Positions 21,249 to 32,958 of a stretch of DNA of 64,000 nt are shown here, in pieces; positions within the stretch are counted from its first letter, which is position 1; the number at the start of each line of letters is the position of its first letter. The position numbers and the translations under genes are program-made. The DNA is from Catenaria anguillulae PL171 (lineage: Eukaryota > Blastocladiomycota > Blastocladiomycetes > Blastocladiales > Catenariaceae). Below the pieces are notes generated by a model. It did no database searches. It had not been told where the DNA came from and was given only the letters and a program-made list of their open reading frames with translations. The stretch is taken from contig MCFL01000013.1 of assembly GCA_002102555.1 (NCBI GenBank), positions 434,001 to 498,000 of the forward strand. The letters are read 5' to 3'.

Positions 21249-22004
21249 ATGACCGCTTCAACTGCACATCATTCCGAGGCGGACGCCTCACTTTCCGCCG
21301 ATGCCTACCCCGTTGATGACCTGCTCTTGCCCCTCGCACAAATCACGCGCATTTTAAGGACACTGTATGTTTGCCAATACAATCCGTTTCGCTCATTGTT
21401 GCCAGCCTCACAAGCTGGAAATGAAATGGTCAGGTTCCCGACAAAATGTCTCTGTCTCGGGAAGCGCGCATCGGCATGAATCAAGCAACCATTACGTTTG
21501 TCAACTTCATCACTGCCCTGTACGCTCGTCGTCTCGCCATTCGTATTGGCTCGCCCGCGGCCGATTTACATCCGACTTCCCATCTTGTATGCACGGGTAG
21601 CGCGCAAGAAATTGCTGCCAAAGCAAAGAAGAAGACGATTTCCGCCAACGACGTGCTCTCGGCAATCGAAGCGGCTGGGTTTCAAGAGTTCCTCCCCATC
21701 TTGCGTGAGGCCCTCGAACGTACGCCTGCCCATTTACTTCACTTTATTTGGCACATATTTCTCAATTCTCTTGCGTTTTTGCCGTTCAGAGTTGCAAAAG
21801 CAAAAAGAAGACAAAAGGTCGAGCAAGCAAATCGCAGCATCATCAACCACTACAGCTGGCGCCTCAGCAGCAAGGTCGAGTTCATCAACCGCTACGACCG
21901 CGCGTGCAAGCTCGGCCGCACATGATCCAGAACCAGCAGGAGAGGCACAGGGCGAGAGTGATACGGATTTAGAAGAAGAGATTGATATCATGGACACGAC
22001 ATGA
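21249..22004 (+). CDS. POLE3: Histone-fold protein POLE3/Dpb4-like (DNA polymerase epsilon / CHRAC subunit)
   Basis: Small histone-fold (CBF/NF-Y type) protein that pairs with a POLE4-like partner in DNA polymerase epsilon and, in animals, in the CHRAC remodeller. Model: join(21249..21364, 21434..21519, 21601..21719, 21790..22004). Visible: DDLLLPLAQITRILRTL (helix 1), VPDKMSLSREARIGMNQA (helix 2 start), ITALAQEIAAKAKKKTIS, then NDVLSAIEAAGFQEFLPI and LREALE, followed by a Lys/Ser/Ala-rich and acidic tail ending EEEIDIMDTT. Exon lengths sum to 3n+2: one more G at the second exon start (GG at 21433-21434) brings LVPDKMS into phase and makes 178 aa, so an assembly indel is likely. Donors are GTATGT, GTACGC and GTACGC. 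Confidence 0.87.
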
Positions 22005-22594
22005 GTGAGGGGGCGAACTTCGTCCTATACAACGCTTGCATCATATTTCCAACCTATGTTCAGTCTCGGCCGATTCCACGCTTAGTATCCTTGAACTGAA
22101 GATGTTCTTTGCTCGATGCTTGAGTGTTTCCGACTAGTCCGGGTCATGGTGCGTCCGCGTCCGCGTCCTGACTGGCAGCGGCCCTCTTGTTGACGAAATC
22201 TCGATTCAATTTTGCATGAAATTATTGCCCACCTGCACTGCGGCTTCGATTCGGCGGTGACCTCGTTTCGTCGTTTCTCCTTCCCTCCTAGCTTTGGGTA
22301 GTTTGGTTGCTTTTCGGAATTCGCGTTTTGCCTGGTTTGCCATGGTCCACCGCGCCGCTCAACGACATGTTGATCCTTGCCGCTTGACCGTCGTTTTCGG
22401 TCTTGTCACGGGCGACGCCGCAAAAAAGCGGTGTCCAACAGCGTTGCGGTACAAAAAGTTCGATTTTCTGCTCTTCTCATTGACTGGTAATTCCATGTGT
22501 GTCGAGGGTCAGCCTTATACAAACCATGGTTCCCATCCCGTCACGCGACAGCACCAACACTCTCGTCTGCTTCGCGACCGCTCAGCTCTTCACG
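22005..22594. other. Intergenic region upstream of the kelch gene
   Basis: 590 bp. GTCCGCGTCCGCGTCC short repeat at about 22153-22168. It holds the 3' flank of POLE3 and probably the kelch-gene promoter. Alternative in-frame starts for the next gene exist at 22499 and 22526. Confidence 0.4.
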
Positions 22595-25113
22595 ATGGTT
22601 TTCCATTTATCATTCCTCGTCGCTATTGCGACTACCCTCACCCTGCAAAGCTCATTGATACATCATGCACTCGCGCAAGCCGTCATTCCGCGATCTGCCG
22701 TCGTGTACCTGTCGGCTCCACACCACCGCCTGCTGCTGATTGGCGGGACGGCCGACTCTGGGTCCGGCAGGAAAGCCGTTTTATCGATTGATCTATCATC
22801 CGAGAGTGTCAGTGGCCAACCTCGCATCGAGCCCGTCAATGTCGATATCCCCGAGTCGCTCGACAATGGCGTTGCGGCCACTGTCATCAAGCAAAACAAC
22901 GGCATGGTTGACGCAACCCCGTTCCCGCCGTTTACCGTCATGGCATTCGGCGGAACCAATACGGACGGCCGGCTCAGCAAATCCATCTACTCATTTCCGT
23001 TCCCCAACGGCTCGAAAACAATTCGTCCAACCATCCGGCAGCCTTCCATCGACGTTCGCTTGACGGCTCACTATGGCGTCGGAGCAGCCCACAACAACGT
23101 CTCTGCCCCAGTTCCCAACAATGGGCCCATTACATCCGCCAGTGATCGCAACGTGTATTTGTTTGGCGGCATTCGGTCTGTAGACGGCAAAGACTCGAAC
23201 AATATCATTGTGTTTGATCCTGTACGTTCATTGCTGGCGGAAATGCATGATGTGCTGCTGTCTCAGATTCACTCTCACTCGCTGACCCTTCGGACCATGG
23301 CATCCACTTGGAATCAGGTTGAGCGGACACATTCCGTCGCAAAGCTTGCCATCAACAGCCTTGTCCCGCCTGCTCGCCATCTCGGTTCCCTCATTCGCCT
23401 TGACGACAATCGACTGCTTCTCACAGGGGGAAAATACAGCGCATTGGATAGTAACTCGACTGGATCGGGTCAGTATCATGATGTGTGGCTCTATGACACG
23501 ATCGAGAGTCGCTGGTCCCAGGTACGGGACATTGTTTCATATCTGCCCAAAGGGGCCGGGCAATGAAGACCTGTACTGACAATTCTCCCGACGTTTGATC
23601 CGTTAGTATCCTCACTCGCTATCGACCGCTCGGGTCCAACACGCGTCGTTGGTTTACGTGAGCCCGAGCGGGACTCGGTTCGTCATAGTCATTGGTGGCC
23701 AAATGGATGGCCCAGTGATTGAGTATGTCGATATCAACGGCGCGGGCTCGTGGAAGCAGAGCATGATTGGACCTGGCGGCAACGCAACGCTAAATGGCGT
23801 TCGAAACCTGGCCCAGGCGCAAGCCGTCCTACTTGGCGACCAGATTGTGGTGCTCGATGCAATTGTGGACGATCCCCTCAATATGCTGGCATTTAGCGTC
23901 GTCAAGATTCGCGAAGAGGCGTCGGGCGAATTGTCCTTTGCGTGGTGCGTACTGATGGAAATGTTCATGGGAGTGCCACGGTCTTGGGTCGCATGCTCAG
24001 ACTGTTTCATCCAATCTGCATTACCCAGGTCGGATAAGTTTACACCGCTTGGACAATCTGGGACCATCTTGGGATTCGACATTTGGATCTTCATTTGCAT
24101 TGTGGCGGGTTTGACTCTCCTTGTGCGTTGCTCAGCTTATCACGTATATCCGTTTCGTTCGTTGGACCATCTCGACTAATTGATGGTGCCATCTTGACGA
24201 GAAATAGATCGTGGGAGCACTCACCGCTCTGATACTTCGCATCCGGCGTCAAACCACGTTCGACAAGGTTCCAAATGACTCGCAGCTAGTTCAACAGGAC
24301 CCCACGCTTGATGCCGTGGCCTTTGGTGTCTCGGAGCAGGCGCTGACGGGCCAGCCAGCAACCATGGAGCGGGCGCGCTCCCCTTTTGTTCAAGCAGGAG
24401 ACTTGACGACAGTCATGTTACCGACTCGAACCGATTCGGCCATGTCGGCTTCGCGCGCGTGGACAAGTACCAGCGCATCCAAGGCCGCGAGGGCGTCGCC
24501 ATCGCCAGCCATTCTGGACGCATCTGCTCGGTCGCCGCTCCCTCTTTCGCTCATGTCGCCGCCGACACTCTTGAACCCAGCCGATGTGCGACGCGTTCGC
24601 AGTGCGGAACCAAGCAGCCTCAGTGCCACACCGACCAAGCCAGAGCAGACCAATCCGCGATACGCAACGCTGGCACTTCCAAGCGGCCCGTTGCCGCACA
24701 AGCGCTCAGCGACCCTCAGCTTGGCGGTGCCACCGCCAACCTCGGACACAATCATGTCGGATCGCACGGCGTCATTACAAATTCAAGTCCCACAGCCGCG
24801 AGACATTCGGCGCGTGCCTTCGTTGCACGTTCCGCAGTTTATTCCATTGCCAGCTCCCACAACCGTGGCACTCGTGCCATCTGTTGTGGACGAATCGAGT
24901 CTGCCAAAGGACAGGATGGGGACTGAAGGCGATTATGAAATTGTGCTGCCTGCGAGTTCCATGGACCGGTTGCCAGACAATTTGGTAGAAAGGCCGTCTC
25001 GCGACTCAAACCGTGGGAACACGCTGGGGCGATTCGAGTCGGATTTGTATTTGCCAACGAGTCCTGTTCCCATGTCGGGATCACTGTCGCCCTTGTCGTC
25101 TTCTCAGGAATAA
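22595..25113 (+). CDS. Single-pass membrane kelch-repeat protein
   Basis: Predicted cell-surface kelch protein. Model: join(22595..23221, 23267..23521, 23607..23944, 24029..24122, 24208..25113), 739 aa, all phases consistent. ATG 22595 starts a signal-peptide-like segment (MVFHLSFLVAIATTLTL). The ectodomain has kelch blades: LLLIGGTADSGSGR, TVMAFGGTNTDGRLS, VYLFGGIRSVDGKDSNN, RLLLTGGKYSALDSNST, and FVIVIGGQMDGPVIEYVD after a typical ARVQHASLVYV. One membrane segment follows (FDIWIFICIVAGLTLLIVGA, spanning the last intron), then a basic stop-transfer LRIRRQ and a cytoplasmic Ser/Pro-rich tail of about 280 residues. Fungi have many such orphan kelch receptors-like proteins; ligand and role are unknown. 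Donors: GTACGT, GTACGG, GTGCGT, GTGCGT. The first intron, only 45 nt, is the least certain. Confidence 0.75.
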
Positions 25114-25411
25114 ATTACTCGCTTTGATATAATACTTCCTCTCTTGCGACCTCGTTTCTTCACGAGTGATCCACTCGCTCGGCGCGCCACTTCACGATCG
25201 CAGTCGCGACCCTGACATTGCCTCCAGGCGATTCATGTGACAGGGCGAGCTCGGAATGTTCTCGCAATGTGGATCGAGAGCGGTCGAGTTGGATGTCACA
25301 GAAAGAATGACGGTGTATTTCCTGCGAGCACAGGCCACACAACAAGGTCCAGCACAGCGGCAGCAAAAGACACACACGTGCACACTCACATACTCGGAAG
25401 ACTACAGAGAT
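25114..25411. other. Convergent 3' intergenic region
   Basis: 298 bp between the kelch gene (plus) and eL24 (minus). No gene or clear signal seen. Confidence 0.5.
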
Positions 25412-25974
25412 TTAGCGAGAGGTGGCCTTGACCTTGGGGGCGGCACCCTTGGCTTGCTGCTTGGAGACCTTGGGCTGGGCAGCGCCAGTGACCTACATCG
25501 AGTGAAATCGAGCCCTCGTGAGAATTCCATCATCTTCACCCGTCTCGCAACAAAGAGGAACAAGCATACCTTGGGCTTGTTCTTGGCAGCCTCAGCCTTC
25601 TTCTCCTTGGCAGCCTTGACGGCCTCGGCGCGGGCAGCAGCACGGACCTCAGCAGACTGGTTGCGCTTGGCGCGGATCACCTCAAGGGAAGCACCAACAA
25701 CGGCACGCTGGACCTTGACGGTGCGGCGAGTGCGCTTCTTGGCAGCCTCCTCAGTGATGCCCTTGCGGTGCATGCGACGGTAGAGAGTGGTCCAGGCAAT
25801 CTTGCGGGGGTTGAGGCGCTGGTGGAAGTACGACTCGCACTTGGACGTGATGAAACGGAAGGTCTTGGAGTCACCACGGACAAAGACCTTACCGTGTCCG
25901 GGGTAGATCTTGAAGCCGGAGAACGAGCACAATTCAGTCCTACGGTGTTGGGTGAATTTCCGGGTGAGTGTCAT
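25412..25974 (-). CDS. RPL24: 60S ribosomal protein eL24
   Basis: Large-subunit ribosomal protein. Model: complement(25412..25492, 25570..25974), 161 aa. The start is ATG 25974. Conserved blocks: [16 protein letters not shown] (a plain-substituted version of the eL24 N-terminal finger-like region), [73 protein letters not shown], then a Lys/Ala-rich tail. The 77-nt intron has donor GTATGC and acceptor TGTAG, phase 0; splicing gives [17 protein letters not shown]. It is intact, and divergent from the Snt2-like gene with an 842-bp spacer. Confidence 0.95.
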
Positions 25975-26816
25975 GGTGGACTCATGATTGACGTGATGGC
26001 AGCATGAAGCGAGGTTGGTTGGGATTGGCTGGTGAAGCAGAGGTTCCAGAGGGTTGGTGACAGCAAACTCGCGGCGGTCCGTTTGGCGGTGTTGAATGTT
26101 TCGATACGGCAACGTAGCCGGGATAACATGAATTTGGCGAAAAGCCGAGGCTTCCAAGCGACAAACAGTCTCGGAATGACATTCAACTACCCGTCCGAGT
26201 GCGTGTAGGTGCGTGCGTGCGCTACATAGTGTCGGGTGGGCATTGCAAAGTGTTGTGCCGTCGCCAGGGGTTGAATGAATGACGAAATGACCGAGTATTG
26301 ACCGGGTTGGAACGCCGCGAGTTGCTGCCGGGATGGATTGTCATCGGGGATAGCGGGAAATTCATGGCAAAGGGGTTCATTACGGACTTCATTTTGGCGG
26401 TTTTCCGTGGGGCTATGGGAAGAAGGATCAGTGTGTGGCCAGCTGAATGCAAGTGCATGGGGTGGATGGAGTGGTGTTGAAATGATGGGCGTTGGATCGA
26501 CGTTCCTAGCGCCACAGTGACCGTCAGGGCAGGGCGATCCCACAGACAGACTCGTCTCGACTCCAACTCCGGATCCACTTCAAGTTCAACTTGTCTGGGC
26601 CTTGTAAATCTTCATTTCCTAAGTGATTCATCGACCGGCACTCTGTGAAATTTCTCAGCCCATCCTTGTGTTCTTTCCTCGGGCTCCAATCCACCGAGTA
26701 GCAACCTCCAAGCTTAAGTCTCAAGTCTCAACTCTGTCGCCCCCGTTGCCTCAGCGTACATTCCTGATCAAAAATCTCATCAACACGCGAATCCTCACAC
26801 CCAACCAAAATCAAGA
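25975..26816. promoter_or_regulatory. Divergent promoter region eL24 / Snt2-like
   Basis: 842 bp between head-to-head starts. No convincing ORF in it. The last 100 bp before 26817 are CA/T-rich as expected of a fungal 5' UTR. Confidence 0.45.
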
Positions 26817-29800
26817 ATGGCCTCGGCTTCAACCCGCCGCAGCTCGCGCCTCAAGGTCGACGAGGCGGCGCCTGCTGCCCCGGCACCTGCCACTCAACCC
26901 GCCAAGCCCGGCCCAACAAGGCCAGCGCTGCTTCCACTTCGTCATCGAAACCCCCGCGGCCCGAGTACAAGGTGGACGACTGCGTCATGCTCCGATCCGA
27001 CACGCTGGGTGAGCCTTACTTTCTCGGCCGCATCATGTCCTTCCCGGACCCAACCCACGTCCGCATCGCCTGGTTTTACCGCCCGCAGGACGTGCTCTCA
27101 AAGACAAAGGCCTACCCGCCGCGCTTGCTTGTCGCCTCGATGCACTCGGACATCAACCCCTTGCGCTCCATTGTCGCAAAGTGCACCATCAAGCACGTGG
27201 CCGAAATCGGCACGGGCTCGGACGCCGATCTCGCGGCCTATGTGCAGCAAGACCACACCTTCTACTATGCCCAGCTGTTTGATCGCTTCACCAAGCGCGT
27301 GTACGACGTGGTCCCGACCCATACCGTCACCAACCGCCGCCCGAGGTGCTGGCCAAAATCAAGCAGTTTCCCTACATCTTGGTCGAGGAGGGCAAGGACA
27401 AGGAACTCAAGGCCTCGTACCAAGAATGCCGCATGTGCGGCCAGTGGGTGCCCAAGGACGACGCCCTCGAATGTGTCGAGTGCCACTGCGTGTATCATGC
27501 CACGTGCCTTGCCCAAGTGAAAAAGCCCCGCCTGGGTACAAGTGGCAGTGCCACTTTTGCACGGTCGGATTGCCAGTGCCCGAACCGCCCGCCGCCGCAC
27601 CACCAACGAGCAGGCCGCCAGTGACCAACTGCAAGACCCATATCTCGACGGCGACATACATCAAGTCCTGGCCTTGGACGACAGTCGGCCGTCGTCGCCG
27701 CCCACCACGGGCTCTCGCCCGCGAACGTCCAGCAACACGTTTCCCTGGACTTACTTTGGTATTCATTGCACCAACACGGACGCCGCCGAGCTCGATCCGC
27801 GCCACCCATTCTACCCACGAATCGCTTCGCGCATTGCGTCAAAGTATCAGGCAACCATTCCAAAGCTCACTGTTGCCGGTGCGGGCGACTCGAGCAGTGG
27901 ACGCGGCGGCCGCAATTCGTTGTCTGGAGGTGCCGGTGTAAGTGCTGCTGGCGCCAAAGGCAAGAAGAAGCAGGCGGGCGCGGCGGCGGATCCCGCGGGC
28001 ACGTTGAGGCATGTGTCGCTCGCGCACACGGGGTTGCCGAAGGCACGAGTGTGGTCGAGTACTTGAATGGCCCCGGGCCGACCCGTGGAGATGGGTCTGG
28101 GTTGGTGTTTGATGGTGGTAATGAACAGGCGATGGCCGCTGGTACAAAACCTAACATGTATCAATCTGCGTTCGTTTTGGGTTCATCAGCTTACACGTTC
28201 AATTGCTCCTTGATCTAGCCGACGAGCTCTTTTCCCAACTCACCACGCTCGACAAGCCGCTCGCGCTTCCTGCGCACTCGACGGCTCTTCTGGACCGCGC
28301 TATGTTCGAGTTGCACCACTCTGGCTACTCTGTCCCAGCGACCTTGTCCATCTTGACCCAACTCGACGCCACTCACATCCTCTCGGCACCTACCCGTCGA
28401 CACTGGCATCAACCCTTCCCGCCGACCGACTCACTCTCGGCGCCCTGCACACGCAAGCGGAATCGACGCCCTGGACCGACCAAGACAATGCAACGTTTGT
28501 GGATGCCGTCAAGCTGCACGGTTTTGACCTGCAAGCCATCCACGAAAAGTGCATGCCGCAGCGGTCCATGCCCACACTTGTCCTCACCTGTACCGCAACA
28601 AGAAGAACCCGAGCGTCGAGCAGGCGCTGGCCGTGTTTTTGCACGACGTGGTAGGCGTCAGTAGTCCGACCATGGCGCTCGAGGGCATGTTTGAGAGTCA
28701 AATGGCGGGCCGCGGTACTGGCAGCAGAATCAAGTCGCCCGAACCGTCCGCGTCGGGTGGCGCGGATCTCATGAGCTCGGATTCCGAGCCCGAGGATATT
28801 GAAGCGACGCAGTGCACTTTGTGCAAGGGCACATCGGCCAGCGGCAGGTATGTCTTGACCAATGTGGCACTCAGCACCCCCGGCCCGTGGTCGATGACCA
28901 CGTCGGGATTGCGGTCGGGACCGGTGCCGTGTCGGTGGCGGACGAGGGCCCGCAGACCGTAACGCATGCCAATTTGGGAGTTGCCAACCCGGACGCGTGT
29001 CACGTCTTGTGTGATACGTGCGGCAGATACTGGATGATGTATGGCGGGCTTCGGCCCGCCCAAGTCGGCGAGGACGGTGGGTACCAAGATGCCATGGATG
29101 TGGATGAAGACGAGGCCGGCGGGAGAAAGAAGACGGCAGCGGCAGCGCCAAGGAGGACACGGAAGAGGCAAGCAAATGACGGCGAGGATTTGTCGGAGCT
29201 GTCGGATGTCGATGATGCCTCCGCGACCACGCAGCAGCAACAGCCTGCCGGCAAAGAAGCGCAAGGTAAGCACGGCCGAAATTGCCGTCGAGGCGGATCC
29301 GCCCACCAAAAAGGCGGCCGCGGGTAAGCGCTCGAGGACCAATACGGGTGCGTCAGCCTCGGGTGACATGGACCTTGACCAAGCCGCCCAAGCGCCACGT
29401 GTCCCGACACCCACTGCCGTGCCTGCGCCTGCACCCGTTGCCGCCGAGCCGGCAATGTGCCACATGTGCCGCGAAGACGGCGACACACTTCTCAAGTGCG
29501 CCGACTGCGGCCTGTGCGTCCACGACACTTGCTACTGCCCCGCGCCGCTTCCCAACTCTGCGCGCTCGACACCGCACGGATCCACCACGTCGCTACCCGG
29601 CCTCGCCCTCATGTCAGGCTCCGGTCGGACCACCCCGCCGCTGGGCTCAACTTCGTCTGCGGCCGCCGCCGGCACCACGTACCCAATGCGCAAATGGCGC
29701 TGCGGTCCGTGCGTGAACGTGCGTCATCCCACGGATTCGCTCGACACGCAATGCTGTTGTGCCCGCACGAGTTCCCGTGCACGCCTGCGCAACCCATGAA

Positions 29801-30890
29801 GCGCACAGCCAAACGCAATTGGGTGCACGCTATGTGCGCGCTGTTTGTGCCCGAGGTCAAGGTTGGATCGGCCGATTCGCTCGAGCCCATTTCGGGGATT
29901 GACGAGATCCCAAAGTTTCGGTGGGAGTCGCTGTGCTCGATTTGCACCGTCCCTGGCGGGGTCACCGTGTCGTGTGCCGAGCAAGGATGTGGCAAGGAGT
30001 TTCACGTGAGTTGTGCGTTCAGGGCCGGGTGCTACTTTGGGCTGCTCGAGCAGCACGTGCCGAGCACTGCAGGCAGGACAAAGACCGTGTCAGTGCCCAA
30101 TGTGTGGTGCCGCCAGCACGTGATTTCCGACGCAAACGTCGACCCGGCGTGCAAGGCTGCGCTCATGCATGCTGCGGGTGTTGCGGCTGCAGGCACTTCG
30201 GGCAAGGGCGGCAAAAAGTCTGGCGGCAAGGCCGCGCAACAGCAGCAGCAGGCGCTGATTCCGCACGGGCTTCATGTACTCGAAGAGGGAGGCGATCCGT
30301 TCCCGCCCGGCGACATTGATTGGCGCACGAAAAAGGGCGAGCGAATGGAAATCATTTCGCGTCCCGTGATGCGCGCCGTGCTCGACTATGCCATTCATCA
30401 CAAGCGTGCTGCGCCCGCGGCAACGTCCAGGAGGCGCAATTACCCCATCTTGACGGGCATTCAGCCGTCCATGGCCGCGCCGCCAACGGCGTCGGTGAAT
30501 GCCGCACGTGCGGTGATTTCCGGTGTGCGCGCGAGTTTGAGTGCGCATTCGTCCATGGAGTTGCATGCGCAGCAGCAGCATATGCAAGAGCAGCAGCATG
30601 ATGACCAGAGCGATCCCGGTCAAGGTGCGGGCGGGTTGAAAATCAAGCTCAAGCTGGGCGGCGGGGCAACGCCCGCGTCCGGCGCACCGAGTGACTTGTA
30701 CCAGCAACCGCATCTAGCAGGGCCAAAGTGCTCGTCGTGCTTGCAGCGCACGTCGCCCGTGTGGTGGCCCGCCGAAGTAGTGTTGGCTCAGGTCGATGGG
30801 CATTTGAAGAATGGTGACGCGCACATTGTGAGGTTGGCGGCGGATGCGACGGCGCCCAGATTGTGCATGGCGTGCTTTGCGAGGACCTGA
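26817..30890 (+). CDS. SNT2: Snt2-like BAH / PHD / SANT / extended-PHD chromatin protein, apparent frameshifts
   Basis: Chromatin-reader scaffold resembling yeast/fission-yeast Snt2. Domain order: basic Ala-rich N-terminus (ATG 26817); BAH (YKVDDCVMLRSDT, GRIMSFPDPTHVRIAWFYRP); PHD (CRMCGQWVPKDDALECVECH, YHATCL, WQCHFC); linker with FPWTYFGIHCTNTDAAELDP; helical ELM2-like region (LLDRAMFELHHSGYSVPAT); SANT (PWTDQDNATFVDAVKLHGFD); a C4 finger (CTLCKGTSAS to CDTCGRYWMMYG); acidic/basic linker; PHD (CHMCREDGDTLLKCADCG); extended PHD (WVHAMCALFVPEV, CGKEFHVSCAFRAG); and a C-terminal finger CSSC-QRTSPVWW to LCMAC. At least six frame changes (near 26912, 27342, 27522 and between 28020 and 29800) break it; those I could analyse are relieved by one base in a homopolymer. 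About 1,350 aa if continuous. Confidence 0.8.
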
Positions 30891-31377
30891 GGCATTTTCG
30901 GTAGTTGGATGTGGCGCCATTTTCGTATTTATTCTCATGCATGATTTGTTCCCCTGGTCAAACGTTCCGATTGCTGGGTTCTTGTTGTTGTTTGGTTGTT
31001 GTCTCTTTTGTTTCCATACACGAATCGTGTTCGAGTTACCCAGCTGTTGTGCAGGCTCACACTCTTACATGTTCTCATGCACGGTCTCATGATTGGATGT
31101 TGGCAAGCGTGTGTTCGCGCTGTCCGCACGGCGGGCTGGGTGCCCGTTTGCCTAAAGAAGAGACCTCTGAGAATCGGGAAAGATCGAAGACCGGATGAAC
31201 GAACTATGCGACATTTTCATCTAAGCAGCCTGGACCCCCGCCTTAACCTAACGAGATCAGTGGCGCTTTTGGACAAAAGCAATTGCTAAATTCAACCCCA
31301 TCCATCCGTGTATTGAACCCTATCCATCCACATCATCAGTCTTGTCACTCAATACAATACACTTCGCACAAGACACC
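30891..31377. other. Intergenic region upstream of 7TM gene A
   Basis: 487 bp, T-rich (TTGTTGTTTGGTTGTTG tract about 30985-31003), then GT/CA-rich. No gene seen; presumably the Snt2 3' UTR and the promoter of the next gene. Confidence 0.45.
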
Positions 31378-32579
31378 ATGACAACGTCAACAAATGCTTC
31401 CGAGCCCATCATAGACACACTCACAGCCATCAACTCGTTGGTCCTCTTTTCCCTCTCGGGGCTGTAGCCGTAGCCTCGGCTATGGTGGCACTCTCAAAGC
31501 TGTTTCCCAAATTGTTTCTATGGATTCAAGTATCAACTGGGGCTGAGAACAAAGGATCCCCCGAAAAGCCCCCCAGCCAACGGCATCCGTTTGCATTTAC
31601 TACTTGCATCCGCCATCTTCCTCATTGTTGACAGTATCAATGGGTTGATGTTGATATCTTCGGCCTGGAACAAGCGCACTGCCAACTTTGTCGCGTACTG
31701 GGTTTGCGCATCATCACATATCTTCCGCCCATTTCTCTCTTCACAATTGCCCTCGCACAACGAATTGTCGTGATTGTCGTATTCAAGCCAACTTGGAAGC
31801 GTTTGTTTTTGCGAGCCGTGATTGTTGTTTCCACATCCATCTGTCTGTTGCTCCAGGTTGTCATGGCGATTGGGCTAGCACAGACGGCGGCCTTGTCTCC
31901 GACCCCTGGTGAGTGGTTGAATGCGTACATCTCCCCACAATGGACCACTGGATTCTTGCTCGTCCTTCCTAGTACGCTTCTCTGTAAAGACTCGAAGTGC
32001 TCAACCTTTGGACACTGTCTAACCATTGTTTGCGTTCTCGAACATGATGTACAGTCATAAGTATCGGTGGCAGTTTGTGGTCATTACGGATCGCATTTGG
32101 CCAGACATCATCGAGATCAAATCAATCTGGTAGCTCCCTGGACTCTGCTGGAACCTCTGATGGCGGAGGTGGCTCCACATCCGGGACCCAACCGACCAGC
32201 ATCCCGAAACCAGTACCAATCAAACCAGGGCCTCTGTCTGTCGCAAAGGTGGGAGCAAACACACTTCAATACCCAATCACAAGTACATTCAAGATCCTGT
32301 ACGTCTAGCTGAATGTTGGAGAAACCATGCTGGCTCGAGCTCACACACCAACATCTGAACTCCAACAGATCAATTGTTGTTCTTCTCAGCTGGTGTATAG
32401 GACTGTACACTTTCACAATTCGCACCCCGATCGGTGTTCGGCCAACAGCTGTCGCTTCGCTGATGCTGTCCATTGACGTCCTGGCCGAGTGTCTGTTTGA
32501 AACGTTACTCAGGCGCAAGAAGAGTAAGAATGCAGCTCCAAAGCCTGTCGAGTCAGCGATGGGAGAGCCGAAGCAGTGA
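31378..32579 (+). CDS. Orphan seven-hydrophobic-segment membrane protein, tandem copy A
   Basis: Paralogue of the next gene; no known family recognised. Model: join(31378..31971, 32055..32298, 32369..32579), introns GTACGC to ACAG and GTACGT to ACAG. Exon junction positions and phases (1, then 2) match copy B exactly. Shared text: IFLIVDSINGLMLISSAW, IALAQRIVVIVVFKPTWK, EWLNAYISPQWTTGF, IISIGGSLWSLRIAFG, TSTFKIL, IGVRPTAVASLMLS and VLAECLFETLLRR. Segments 5 and 6 are separated by a Ser/Gly/Pro-rich loop. Relative to copy B, the frame is broken at GGGG (31458-31461), around 31560-31575 and at TGGG (31699-31702); adding single bases there aligns it with B and makes the total length divisible by three. 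I therefore treat it as intact with assembly indels. Confidence 0.7.
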
Positions 32580-32958
32580 CTTTGCTTACTTGCCCCAGAC
32601 TTGTATTTGGGCAGTGGGAGTGCCGACGAGTCTGCCGGTCGGGACTGGATGTTTGTCTGTTCCGTAGTTGGCATAATTCGTATATAAACTGTCGGTACAT
32701 TGAAACATACTGTACGCACTGCGTTTCGGTGAGGACACATCCACAACTCCCTTCAAGTCGATCATCATCGATTTGACTCTGAATCGGTATGCAGCACACG
32801 GTTGCTGTATTGACTGGCGCAGCAACAGGCATCTGTTTCTGTTTTCATTTCGTTGACGTGTAAAATTCGGAACCTGCTCGGTTCCGGCAACGATAAGAAC
32901 CAATGTCCTTCGTTTTCGTGTCTAAACTTGTGGCAATAAACACTCAAGGTCACTGACA
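32580..32958. other. Intergenic region between the tandem 7TM copies
   Basis: 379 bp, no ORF with support. It should hold the 3' end of copy A and the promoter of copy B. Confidence 0.45.
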
